Source: Lachnospiraceae bacterium (GTDB lineage Bacteria > Bacillota > Clostridia > Lachnospirales > Lachnospiraceae). Taken from it: a stretch of DNA of 17,800 bases. The notes beneath the pieces were generated by a model that did not search any database, was not told the origin of the DNA, and saw only the letters and a program-made list of their open reading frames with translations. Made by a program: the position numbers and the translations under genes. Below, in pieces: positions 1 through 7,151 of the stretch. Positions within the stretch are counted from its first letter, which is position 1, and every line of letters starts with the position of its first letter. The stretch spans positions 1 through 17,800 of the forward strand of contig VSND01000082.1 in assembly GCA_009774145.1 (NCBI GenBank). The letters run 5' to 3'.

Positions 1-36
1 CAGGAAGTGCAGGATCAGTCAGAAATCTGTGAGGAT

Positions 37-312
37 TTACTGGCTTCTTAAGCATATAAACTTTTTACTCTCAAGTTCATAATAAGACAGCAGAAATTCA
101 TGACTGCCGGTGATACAGCTGGTCCTTAAATAGGACAACACAAAGACGCCGGTATCTTCCTTGAACATAAAGGCTCCCAGTGCTGTTTTTAATATCTCAG
201 CCGCTTTCTTCCAGTCATCCTCATATATCATTTTTATTCTTTTAAGCCTCTCTTCTTTAAGCTGCTTTTCAAAATCTGAGAGATACTCCTTCATCTGCTG
301 CGTTCTTGGCAT
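37..312 (-). CDS. Small unrecognised protein (91 aa)
   Basis: The ATG at 312 has GGAG 8 bases upstream and lies 36 bases after the 509-aa gene, so it probably belongs to the same transcript. The first half is charged and helical (MKEYLSDFEKQLKEERLKRI). The second half has FKEDTGVFVLSYL and SCITGSHEFLLSYYE, and the end (LESKKFICLRSQ) is less protein-like than the rest, so a frameshifted or shortened C-terminus is possible. There is no signal or membrane segment. No family recognised. An immunity or accessory role is only suggested by position. Bases 1-36 beyond it show nothing. Confidence 0.55.
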   Translation of the reverse strand: MPRTQQMKEYLSDFEKQLKEERLKRIKMIYEDDWKKAAEILKTALGAFMFKEDTGVFVLSYLRTSCITGSHEFLLSYYELESKKFICLRSQ

Positions 313-348
313 TTATATTGCTCCATTCTAAAATATTTTAAGGACATA

Positions 349-1878
349 CTAAAAAACCTCTAAAACGGTATACTCCCAATTATACATATTAACAAGCATA
401 TGTATTTTCTTTTTTCCGCTGTCGTACCAGACATCTCCGATACATCTGTTTTTCCCCATATAAAAAGAATTCTGTATACAGCTCCATGTATCCCTGTTAT
501 CCGGTGCAACAGAATACAGATAGTCTTTCAGCGCATAAACACTGCCATCCCAGAAATTATGTTCATAGCAGCCATCTTCGCACAGGATATGGAAAGAGAC
601 ATCCGGACTCTGTTCTGCCTGTCCCGAATCATACCATTTCCTGTAATCATGCCAGACCAGCCGGGAATCTTCTGAATATTGATATTTCTCGCCAGAAGCC
701 GGCAATCCATCTATGTTCCAGTCCACCGTAACCACATAGCTTTTATTTTTTTTATCCAGAAGAAGATATAATTCCCGGTTGTTTCCGGAACTTACAAATG
801 CATTAATACTTCCATCTTCCATATACATACGCCTTAAAAACCATGTTTCCTGTTCCAGGCCGTTCCTCTCTGCGTAATCATTCACAGCCCAGGCCGCCAG
901 CTGTTCATACTCTGCAGCATAATGCCATTCTCCTGCGTTATTAAAATATTCGCTTTCCGTCTTATAAGCCCCGTCTAATTTCGTCCATTCTTCTTCCGGC
1001 AGTTTAAACGGCGAAACCTGACTCTTCAGCCGGACGTTTAAGAAAAATTCGTTTTCCTGTCCATCAGACGAAACTGCTTCTATTACTGCATACTGTTTAT
1101 TCCAGATATCTATGAGCAGATGAACCTTTTGTACTCCATTTGTATACCATACGTCTGCAAGATACCCATTGACCCCCACATACAACTCATCATCCAGCAG
1201 TTCCCAGCTTCCTCCAGGCGCATTTGCTGCTGCCAGACAGGCTTCCATGGCGCAGGCGCTCTCTTCCAGACAGACCGGATCATAAATCAAAGCATTATCA
1301 CTCCATGTAAAAGAATACTGCGCCGCCCTGTCCTTCTGATCCGGCTGTGTTTTGTATGTGGTCCATTCCAGTGCAGAATCATAAGAATAACGCCCGTCTC
1401 CAAGCATACAGGTCAGTCCTTCTCCTTCTTTGACATCTGCAGCCAAAAGATATCTGAATCCATTTTCATCATTTGTATATACGTACAGTTCCCGTCCTGT
1501 ATCAGATCTTACGAATGCAGCAATTTTATTCCAATCTCCTCTATCGTATATACGCCTGAGTTCCCATTCCGTTTCTTCCAGGCCCGATTTTTTTGAATAG
1601 TTTACGACTGCAGCAGCTGCCCAGTCTGTGAACGTGACATGAATGTATTTTTGGTTTGGATCTTTGAAAAAATCATACTCCACAGCAGGTTCTTTCCCCC
1701 AATCCACTTCCATCCATCTTTCTTCCGGTATTTCCTTAAAGTCAACCGGCTTTCTATTTTCCATATGACATTTCCATATGAACAAAAACAAAGTAAAAGC
1801 AAATACCAGAAAAACAGTTGTCATATATATTTTTTTTAATTGGATTTTCTCCCAATATTTATTGGAACAGTTCATCAT
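349..1878 (-). CDS. Membrane-anchored protein with a tandem duplicated domain (509 aa)
   Basis: An N-terminal membrane helix (about residues 17-36) is followed by two related extracytoplasmic domains. Domain 1 (about 46-270) has IPEERWMEVDWG, GLEETEWELRRIY, GRELYVYTNDENG and GYLADVWYTNG...VHLLIDIWNKQY. Domain 2 (about 291-509) has LPEEEWTKLDGA, GLEQETWFLRRMY, NRELYLLLDKKNK and CIGDVWYDSGKKKIHMLVNMYNWEY. The family is not one I recognise. ATG at 1878 lies 20 bases inside the preceding gene, and GAGG lies about 12 bases upstream. A second Met at residue 19 is just before the helix but lacks a nearby site. A 164-bp piece of domain 2 has been copied to 8306-8469, showing that this gene takes part in local recombination. 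Confidence 0.75.
   Translation of the reverse strand: MMNCSNKYWEKIQLKKIYMTTVFLVFAFTLFLFIWKCHMENRKPVDFKEIPEERWMEVDWGKEPAVEYDFFKDPNQKYIHVTFTDWAAAAVVNYSKKSGLEETEWELRRIYDRGDWNKIAAFVRSDTGRELYVYTNDENGFRYLLAADVKEGEGLTCMLGDGRYSYDSALEWTTYKTQPDQKDRAAQYSFTWSDNALIYDPVCLEESACAMEACLAAANAPGGSWELLDDELYVGVNGYLADVWYTNGVQKVHLLIDIWNKQYAVIEAVSSDGQENEFFLNVRLKSQVSPFKLPEEEWTKLDGAYKTESEYFNNAGEWHYAAEYEQLAAWAVNDYAERNGLEQETWFLRRMYMEDGSINAFVSSGNNRELYLLLDKKNKSYVVTVDWNIDGLPASGEKYQYSEDSRLVWHDYRKWYDSGQAEQSPDVSFHILCEDGCYEHNFWDGSVYALKDYLYSVAPDNRDTWSCIQNSFYMGKNRCIGDVWYDSGKKKIHMLVNMYNWEYTVLEVF
707..870 (-). repeat. Parent copy of the 164-bp repeat, within the 509-aa gene
   Basis: This is the matching segment for 8306-8469. It is read as the donor because it sits inside a continuous, internally repeated protein, whereas the other copy is an isolated piece between two broken genes. 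Confidence 0.9.
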
Positions 1879-2716
1879 ATGTAAATGTCACCTCATCTCT
1901 GCAAATATTTGATTCCTCTACAGCCTCATAATATCTTTCTGTTAACGCATTATATTGATCTTCTGTTACTCTGAAATAATATACCTGAAATCCTTCCGAA
2001 TAACAGGCATATTTTCTCATCCTTCTGCTTAAAACCGTTTCCTCATCTGCGAAGGAGGGCAGAGCTGCCATATAGACCATTTCGCCATTGCTGTCTCTTT
2101 CAAAAAACATAACCCGGCAGACCTCTTTCCCGTTTTCATCAAGTCTGCAGAAAAGATGCTGTCTCCCTTCTCTGTCCCATCGAACCGTTCCGGTTCCGTG
2201 TACAGATTCCCAAAAGAAACCTGTCTGATACCATAGATTCATCGTTTCTGTGTTTTTATCATATCGAAAATAATATATAAAATAAAAACGATCTGTCATA
2301 ACAAGTTCTGGCGCGCCATCCCCGTTCATATCAAAAAAAAGATAGCTGTAGTTCCTGACATCATAAAATTCATTTTTTCCGGATACCACGTATTCATAAT
2401 CTTTCAAATAATACTGCTCACCCGTCTCCGGCAATGTGAAAGTTATCTCATTATTTAAAAGTGAACTATACTTTTCCTTATAAAAATCATATTCCTCCAG
2501 ATTTCCTTTTTGAAATTCACTGAAAAAATCCACTTTTTCATAAGCTTCCATAAGAACCTGAACTGTTTTTTTATCTGCAAATTTTACGTTCTCATACGGA
2601 TAAAAAAAAGAATATTCATCAATATATTGTATGGGTTCTTCATTAAATCCGGATTCTATAACGAGTAGTAACATCGCAATAATGCCAATACATATAAATA
2701 TTTTAATTCTTTTCAT
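1859..2716 (-). CDS. Membrane-anchored/exported protein with Asp-rich NGDG motif (285 aa)
   Basis: The start is the ATG at 2716 (MKRIKIFICIGIIAMLLLV) with AAGGAG about 9 bases upstream. The frame stays open to 2854, but that extra part overlaps the antisense transposase scrap. An N-terminal hydrophobic helix (about 5-21) indicates export or anchoring, and no lipobox Cys is evident. The mature part carries FFDMNGDGAPELVMTD (residues about 127-142), an Asp-x-Asn-x-Asp-Gly loop of the FG-GAP/VCBS kind that often binds calcium, and ends FTYDELFQ. I cannot name the family. It overlaps the following 509-aa gene by 20 bases, so the two are probably translationally coupled and functionally linked, perhaps as surface accessory or immunity proteins. 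Confidence 0.65.
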   Translation of the reverse strand: MKRIKIFICIGIIAMLLLVIESGFNEEPIQYIDEYSFFYPYENVKFADKKTVQVLMEAYEKVDFFSEFQKGNLEEYDFYKEKYSSLLNNEITFTLPETGEQYYLKDYEYVVSGKNEFYDVRNYSYLFFDMNGDGAPELVMTDRFYFIYYFRYDKNTETMNLWYQTGFFWESVHGTGTVRWDREGRQHLFCRLDENGKEVCRVMFFERDSNGEMVYMAALPSFADEETVLSRRMRKYACYSEGFQVYYFRVTEDQYNALTERYYEAVEESNICRDEVTFTYDELFQ

Positions 2717-2750
2717 CAAAATTTTCTCCTTAATTGTTACAAAAGCAAAA

Positions 2751-2880
2751 TGCAGCTGTACTGCTTTTGAGAAACCCGCTCCCCGAAAACCCGGAAGAGG
2801 GCGGCCGACCAAAAAGGGAAGGCCATCCGCCTGAAAGACCTGTTTGCGTCCCATAAAAGACAGTTCCGGGAAACAGAGAT
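2751..2880 (+). pseudogene. Transposase remnant (DDE/IS4-like), frameshifted
   Basis: On the plus strand one frame reads EKPAPRKPGRGRPTKKG and, one base out of register, another reads KAIRLKDLFASHKRQFRETE. Joined, they match the linker I remember from IS4-type DDE transposases (basic GRGRPxKKG, then a KLKDLF segment). Both transposase ends are missing and the frame is broken near the A5/G3 run at about 2810-2820, so this is a scar of a former insertion sequence. Confidence 0.55.
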
Positions 2881-2881
2881 G

Positions 2882-3349
2882 TTACTGATACCAGTTTACT
2901 CTCATCTCCATATTGGGCAGATATTCCAATACAATCTCATCCCCTTTCTGTAAATCACCTGAACCGGATATTTCCACTTTTTCAGTTCTGTTATTTTTCA
3001 GATCGACTTCCACAGTTATTTCATTTTCACTGTTCTCAATAACTGTACCTTTATATGTAACATACTTTCCTGTTATAAAATATGGAATATCACGCAAAAC
3101 AGGTATCGTAAAAGTATACAGAAAAAGAACTGTAAGAACTATCAGTCCTGCAATCAGACCAATATCTGATACACTGCTGGAAACTGTTTTTATCTGGTCC
3201 GGGTTTAAATCCTGCTGTTCCGTTTTTTCTGTCATTTCTTTTGGTTCTGACTTTTTTCTTTGCATTACAATCAGTAATACAACCATTATTAATGTGGAAA
3301 ATGTAATAAAATTTGTAAACAAAAAATATCCCAGTCTTCTAAAATCCAT
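2882..3349 (-). CDS. Small membrane protein with C-terminal beta domain (155 aa)
   Basis: A 155-residue protein with two membrane helices (about residues 9-30 and 62-86), separated by a charged linker (QRKKSEPKEMTEKTEQQD). A C-terminal strand-rich domain (TYKGTVIENSENEITVEV, then GDEIVLEYLPNMEMRV) recalls a small OB- or NfeD-like barrel. The ATG at 3349 has AAGGAG about 7 bases upstream. I do not recognise the family. Its place in a run of membrane immunity candidates, with no toxin tip directly upstream, suggests an orphan immunity gene. The 89-base gap before it holds no recognisable feature. Confidence 0.6.
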   Translation of the reverse strand: MDFRRLGYFLFTNFITFSTLIMVVLLIVMQRKKSEPKEMTEKTEQQDLNPDQIKTVSSSVSDIGLIAGLIVLTVLFLYTFTIPVLRDIPYFITGKYVTYKGTVIENSENEITVEVDLKNNRTEKVEISGSGDLQKGDEIVLEYLPNMEMRVNWYQ

Positions 3350-3438
3350 AAACTTCTCCTTTTACCTTGAACACTTTTTTCAAAAAATATATTTCGACAT
3401 TTTCAAAATACATATCTGGTCATTCTGTATTTTATACT

Positions 3439-4044
3439 TTACCACTGCAGTTTTTTACGTTCATAAAAACGTCTTCTGAGAACCTTTTCTAATCCTGTTG
3501 AAATCTGAACTTCCCCGTTCCGACTCAATATATTTATGATCTCTCTTAGTTGTTTCAAACTGTAGATAAGAGGATCAAAAGTAAATATACCTCCATCATT
3601 CATCTCGATTGCCACTTCTTCATATGCACCCTGGTAATTTATTATTTTTTTCGTCTGAGATGTTTTTTCTGAATGGCAATACAAATCTTTTCCATACATT
3701 TCAAAGGAAAAACCTATTCTTGATACATCTGCCGGATTAATTTCGATTCTTTGATGAATCCAACTGTTTTTTTTCTTTTTTCCTGTATTCCCCAACTCCA
3801 TAACCTTCTGGTCAATAATTACTTTTCCATAATCGATCTCCATATGATCTTTATGGTACCTTATAAATCCTGCGCCTAAAAAGATACTCCATAATAAAAA
3901 CAGATATATAAAAAGAATGAAAACCATAGTTTCATCGTATGATAAAGCAAGTACAATGAGCAAACCAAGTCCATATGTCATTGTAGATAATATTGTAACC
4001 ACTTCACCTACAATCGCCCTTGGCTTCATAATCTTTTTTTTCAT
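3439..4044 (-). CDS. Two-helix membrane immunity candidate for the orphan tip (201 aa)
   Basis: The paralog of the 4988-5551 protein. It has a basic start (MKKKIMKPR), two membrane helices (about residues 13-35 and 38-59), a spacer with NTGKKKKNSW, then SRIGFSFEMYGKDLYCHSEK, EEVAIEMNDGGIFTFDPLIY and SLKQLREIINIL, which line up with the corresponding motifs of the paralog. It lies 66 bases behind the orphan tip's stop. The frame extends upstream to a TTG at 4071, but the ATG at 4044 is preferred because GGAGGAG lies about 11 bases before it. The orphan tip and this gene together look like a complete toxin/immunity cassette lacking its delivery shell. Confidence 0.65.
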   Translation of the reverse strand: MKKKIMKPRAIVGEVVTILSTMTYGLGLLIVLALSYDETMVFILFIYLFLLWSIFLGAGFIRYHKDHMEIDYGKVIIDQKVMELGNTGKKKKNSWIHQRIEINPADVSRIGFSFEMYGKDLYCHSEKTSQTKKIINYQGAYEEVAIEMNDGGIFTFDPLIYSLKQLREIINILSRNGEVQISTGLEKVLRRRFYERKKLQW

Positions 4045-4110
4045 AACCTGAACAACTCCTCCTGATTTCAAACAATAAAATCTTTCATAAATAATTCAAT
4101 TTTCCGAAAA

Positions 4111-4957
4111 TTAATACACTGTATGACTTATTGGGATATATACAGCTTCATTATTAAATACTGTATTAAAAACCGTTTTAACCTTTGACACGGAATCCTT
4201 CGCCACATTCCATAACGGCTCCATTGTGTATCCAGCTGTCGTCCCTGATCCTACTGAATATATAGCTTTATAAATATCCCAAATAATATAACTGCCTATC
4301 GATAATGACAATTTATCCAGTCCGCCGCTGACACCCATTTGTGTTAATCCTGCTATTATTGTATCAAGTAATATTCTGGGAACACAGTGGTCTTCAGATG
4401 GCGGCGAATCCATATTGTTTAAAAATTCGGTTACTGCATTACCTGCTGAACCTCCTAACAAATTGGCAATAAAAACATGTCCACCTGGTATAGCCAATGT
4501 AATACTTACCACTATTTCACCATTTATTTCACCTCCTATACAACCATTTATAAAATTCCCGCTATTTGAAAGCATATTGGTAATTCCTCCGGCAATTCCT
4601 CCCAATAGTGCTCCTGCGACTACTGCAGCTGCAACCGTTACAGTTGCAGGTATCCAAACTGCCGCAACTACTGGAATTGCAAGCAAACCGGCAGCAAACG
4701 CCCATTTCAAAGGTTCTTTATGCTCATACGCCCAGTCTTTTACATTTTCCACCCACTCTGGCCACGCCCCATTCCGGTCCACCAGTATCAGTGGATTATT
4801 CCAGCAATACCCATACTCATTCAACGTAAACGGCAGCTCTGCGAATCCTTTGATCAGATCTCTTCCGGTGAACCGCCCGACTAAGGGCAGATATTCTCTG
4901 GCCTTAACGTAGCTGGTTCCTACGGTCCGGTCCGGCTTAGCCGGAGGGCTGTGTTTC
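4111..4957 (-). pseudogene. Orphan Rhs tip: short core remnant plus hydrophobic toxin-like domain
   Basis: The frame codes for the last ~45 residues of an Rhs core (KPDRTVGTSYVKAREYLP, GRDLIKGFAELPFTLNEYG, CWNNPLILVDRNGAWPEW) and then a ~200-residue tip ending IPISHTVY at 4111. The only start-like codon in the coding part is TTG 4824, with no ribosome site, so on its own it should be silent. The core remnant (4766-4957) matches rhs2 6352-6554 closely but lacks 11 bases around 4935-4943, which breaks the frame upstream. The tip shares with Rhs2 the pattern PEW..., GGI/GGIN...SG.F.NG.IGG.IN, LGG.AG..VT..LN, GG.LDKLS.S, yet differs strongly elsewhere. This is the usual form of an orphan CT cassette stored for recombination into a full rhs. 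Confidence 0.75.
4766..4957 (-). repeat. Rhs core repeat (partner 6352-6554 in rhs2)
   Basis: The segment aligns with 6352-6554 of rhs2 with high identity and one 11-base deletion near 4935-4943. It ends sharply about 30 bases before the stop codon of the upstream immunity gene. Such a core stretch immediately before a variable tip is the expected homology tract for tip exchange. Confidence 0.8.
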
Positions 4958-4987
4958 CAGTAAAAATCAAAGACATTTATATCTTTT

Positions 4988-5551
4988 TCACAATATCATA
5001 GATTTTAATTTTCCCTCTACCAGTACATCTCCCTTTTCTGTTATTGCTTTCAAAAAATATAATTTTTGCTTTGATGTGTATCCATATGCATCAAATAAAA
5101 TCGTTTTCCCATTTTTCAACTCTATTGCAACCTCACTTGGTTTACGTCTTTGATAATGATAATGATATATCTCTTCACCATACAGATCCTGAGAATACCC
5201 TACCCTGTAAATATCTCTTTTCATAACTTCATTCCTGTCATTTTCCAACTTTGCACATGGATCTTTTCGTATTTTACCTTTTATTATTATCTTTTCATCT
5301 GCAAACTCAATTTTTTGTGTTTTATATATTCGATGAATCTCAATAAAAAGATATAACAGATACACACCCGGCATTCCTGCTGAAACTATGATTCCTTCCA
5401 TATCGTACGCTATATAAATTAGAAAAACGATCCAGATAAACATCAGAACTATATAAAAAATTATCGTCAATAAAATTTTTTCAGGATATATTTTTTTATC
5501 AAACGGTCCATTATCAGACAGATTTTGTTTCAACTTTTGATTTCCTTTCAC
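4988..5551 (-). CDS. Two-helix membrane immunity candidate for the Rhs2 tip (187 aa)
   Basis: A basic N-terminus is followed by two membrane helices (about residues 26-48 and 53-72) and a cytoplasmic beta-rich domain with RVGYSQDLYGEEIYHY, SEVAIELKNGKTILFDAYGY and a TSKQKLYFLKAI helix. It is clearly paralogous to the protein at 3439-4044, which follows the orphan tip. Two related toxin tips are thus each followed by a related membrane protein, which supports the immunity role. The annotated first codon is GTG (5551) with no good ribosome site. TTG at 5533, with AAAGG about 10 bases upstream, is a better-supported alternative. The domain arrangement (two helices then a PH-like strand domain) is inference from sequence pattern. 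Confidence 0.65.
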   Translation of the reverse strand: MKGNQKLKQNLSDNGPFDKKIYPEKILLTIIFYIVLMFIWIVFLIYIAYDMEGIIVSAGMPGVYLLYLFIEIHRIYKTQKIEFADEKIIIKGKIRKDPCAKLENDRNEVMKRDIYRVGYSQDLYGEEIYHYHYQRRKPSEVAIELKNGKTILFDAYGYTSKQKLYFLKAITEKGDVLVEGKLKSMIL

Positions 5552-5634
5552 ATCTATACTTTTGAGTGGATATATTCCTTATGAGGATATTATCGGATGA
5601 CAACCATCCTGTTCTAAAATGCAGACACACAGCA

Positions 5635-5703
5635 AAAATTATCCTGTATTTTATCTGAGTAAATTATCTTTCAAAAAACATAATTTAAACACAGGATAAT
5701 TTT
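5635..5703. terminator. Inverted repeat after rhs2, possible terminator or small element
   Basis: AAAATTATCCTGT at 5635-5647 and ACAGGATAATTTT at 5691-5703 are perfect 13-bp complements, extendable by three more pairs after one mismatch, with a loop of about 40 bases. The pair lies 5 bases after the rhs2 stop. On the transcript the stem ends in a U-run, so it could act as an intrinsic terminator. The AU-rich stem and long loop are also compatible with terminal repeats of a tiny mobile element. The rest of the 157-base gap holds nothing I can name. Confidence 0.5.
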
Positions 5704-5708
5704 CACTT

Positions 5709-7151
5709 TCAGGAAACTGACGGACTGTTAAGTATATTTACCAATCCAGCTGTCATAATACTTCCCCCCATTGCATATACCGTTTTATAAGCATCCCACA
5801 CAATACCCGCTATTTTATCCCATCCTTTTCCTGTTGAAGTTCCAAGTCTTACACTTGAAGACAGTTTGTCTAAGGACCCGCCAATACCTGTTTGAAATAC
5901 TGCAGAAAAATACCAGTTATACCTGTTTTCTAAAAAATCTTCCAATTCAGCATCTGGATCATCTATATAATTCAACAGGTCTGTAACAAAACTTCCCGCA
6001 CCTCCTCCAAGTGCATTAGCCTGATATGGATTCAATACTTTGGGCACTAAGCTGAATACCAGTGAACTGTTTATAGCACCTCCTATATAGCCATTATCAA
6101 AACTTCCGCTGCCGGTCAGTTCATTAATCCCGCCAGCCGAAAGTCCGCCGGCCAAAACCGCGGCAGCAATTCCAGAATAACCGCCAACCGTTCCCAATAT
6201 CCCGGTTTCTGGTGCAAGTCCTGCTGCAACTGCCACATCAGATAAGATTACGACAGTTCCAATTATGATTGTCCCGCCCACTATGACATCTTTAATAGTT
6301 TCTTTATTCTCATACACCCACTTTCCAATGTCTTCCAACCACTCCGGCAGTGCCCCATTCCGGTCCACCAGTATCAGCGGATTATTCCAGCAATACCCGT
6401 ACTCATTCAGCGTAAACGGCAGCTCCGTGAATCCTTTGATCAGATCTCTTCCGGCAAACCGTCCGGCCCAGGGCGGATATTCTCTTGCCTGAGCGTAGCT
6501 GGTTCCCGCGGTCCGGTCCGGCTGGTAGCCGGTGTAGCCGAAGGGCTGTGTTTCTCCCTGATTGCCGAAGAGATCAGCGCCGAATTCGTCATAACCGTAC
6601 AGTGTCTGCCGGCCGCTTCTCAGTTCGGTAAGGCGGACCGGACTGCCGAGTTCATCCTGCAGATAAGCGCTGACGCATTCTCCTTCCCGAAGGAATACGG
6701 CGTTTGTATCCCATGTATAGGACTGGATGGTCTCTTTTCCTTCTGCCGTCTCCATTCTCTGCAGAAGATTGTGGTATGGTCTGGTCAGGTCTGTGATGTA
6801 CTCTGTCCTTTTTGACGGAACTCCTGCGGGCACAGCTTCCGGTAAAAACAGATTCCCGGGACCTGGCGGGGCTACTGCATATTCCAGAATACCCGTCCGG
6901 TTTCCGACTCCGCTGTACTGATACCAGGACGAATGAATTCCGTCTGATGCTGCGGCCATTCGGCTGGTTTCATCATACAGATACTGCCGAACGAGTTCTT
7001 CCCCCTGCCGGATGGCCGTCAGGTTGCCTCTTCTGTCATACCGGAAGGTCCGTTCTCCGCCGGGCCCTTCTTCCCGGATCAGCTGGTCTGCTTCGTTGTA
7101 GAAATAATGAATGGTTCCCTCTCCGGTCTCTTTTGTCGTACTCGTATTCAT
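5709..7151 (-). pseudogene. Rhs2, C-terminal part: Rhs core plus hydrophobic Gly-rich toxin-like domain (480 aa)
   Basis: Continues Rhs2 after the frameshift: YFYNEADQLIREEG and FRYDRRGNLTAI repeats, a degenerate-core region with GYTGYQPDRTAGTSYAQARE and GRDLIKGFTELPFTLNEYG, and the core end YCWNNPLILVDRNGA near residue 266. The tip (about 267-480) starts LPEWLEDIGKWVYE, then has long Gly/Ala/Val-rich hydrophobic runs, GSFDNGYIGGAIN, NALGGGAGSFVTDLLN and GGSLDKLSSS. It is homologous to the orphan tip at 4111-4957. I know no named toxin of this type. The hydrophobic GxxxG-rich make-up and membrane immunity partners suggest membrane insertion. An ATG at 7151 with GGAG 4 bases upstream could start this part alone. 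The core ends DRNG rather than the usual DPxG. Confidence 0.75.
6352..6554 (-). repeat. Rhs core repeat (partner 4766-4957 in the orphan tip)
   Basis: Part of rhs2 coding for GYTGYQPDRTAGTSY through LILVDRNGA. It matches the orphan tip's core remnant and marks where the sequence switches from conserved core to variable tip. Confidence 0.8.

Noticed and set aside
2717..2854. N-terminal extension of the 285-aa protein
   Set aside because: The extension is the antisense of the transposase scrap and would bury the signal-like helix; ATG 2716 has a good ribosome site.
5595..5609. Small GGATG/CATCC hairpin upstream of the immunity gene
   Set aside because: Only five base pairs, no U-run; too short to support a regulatory call.
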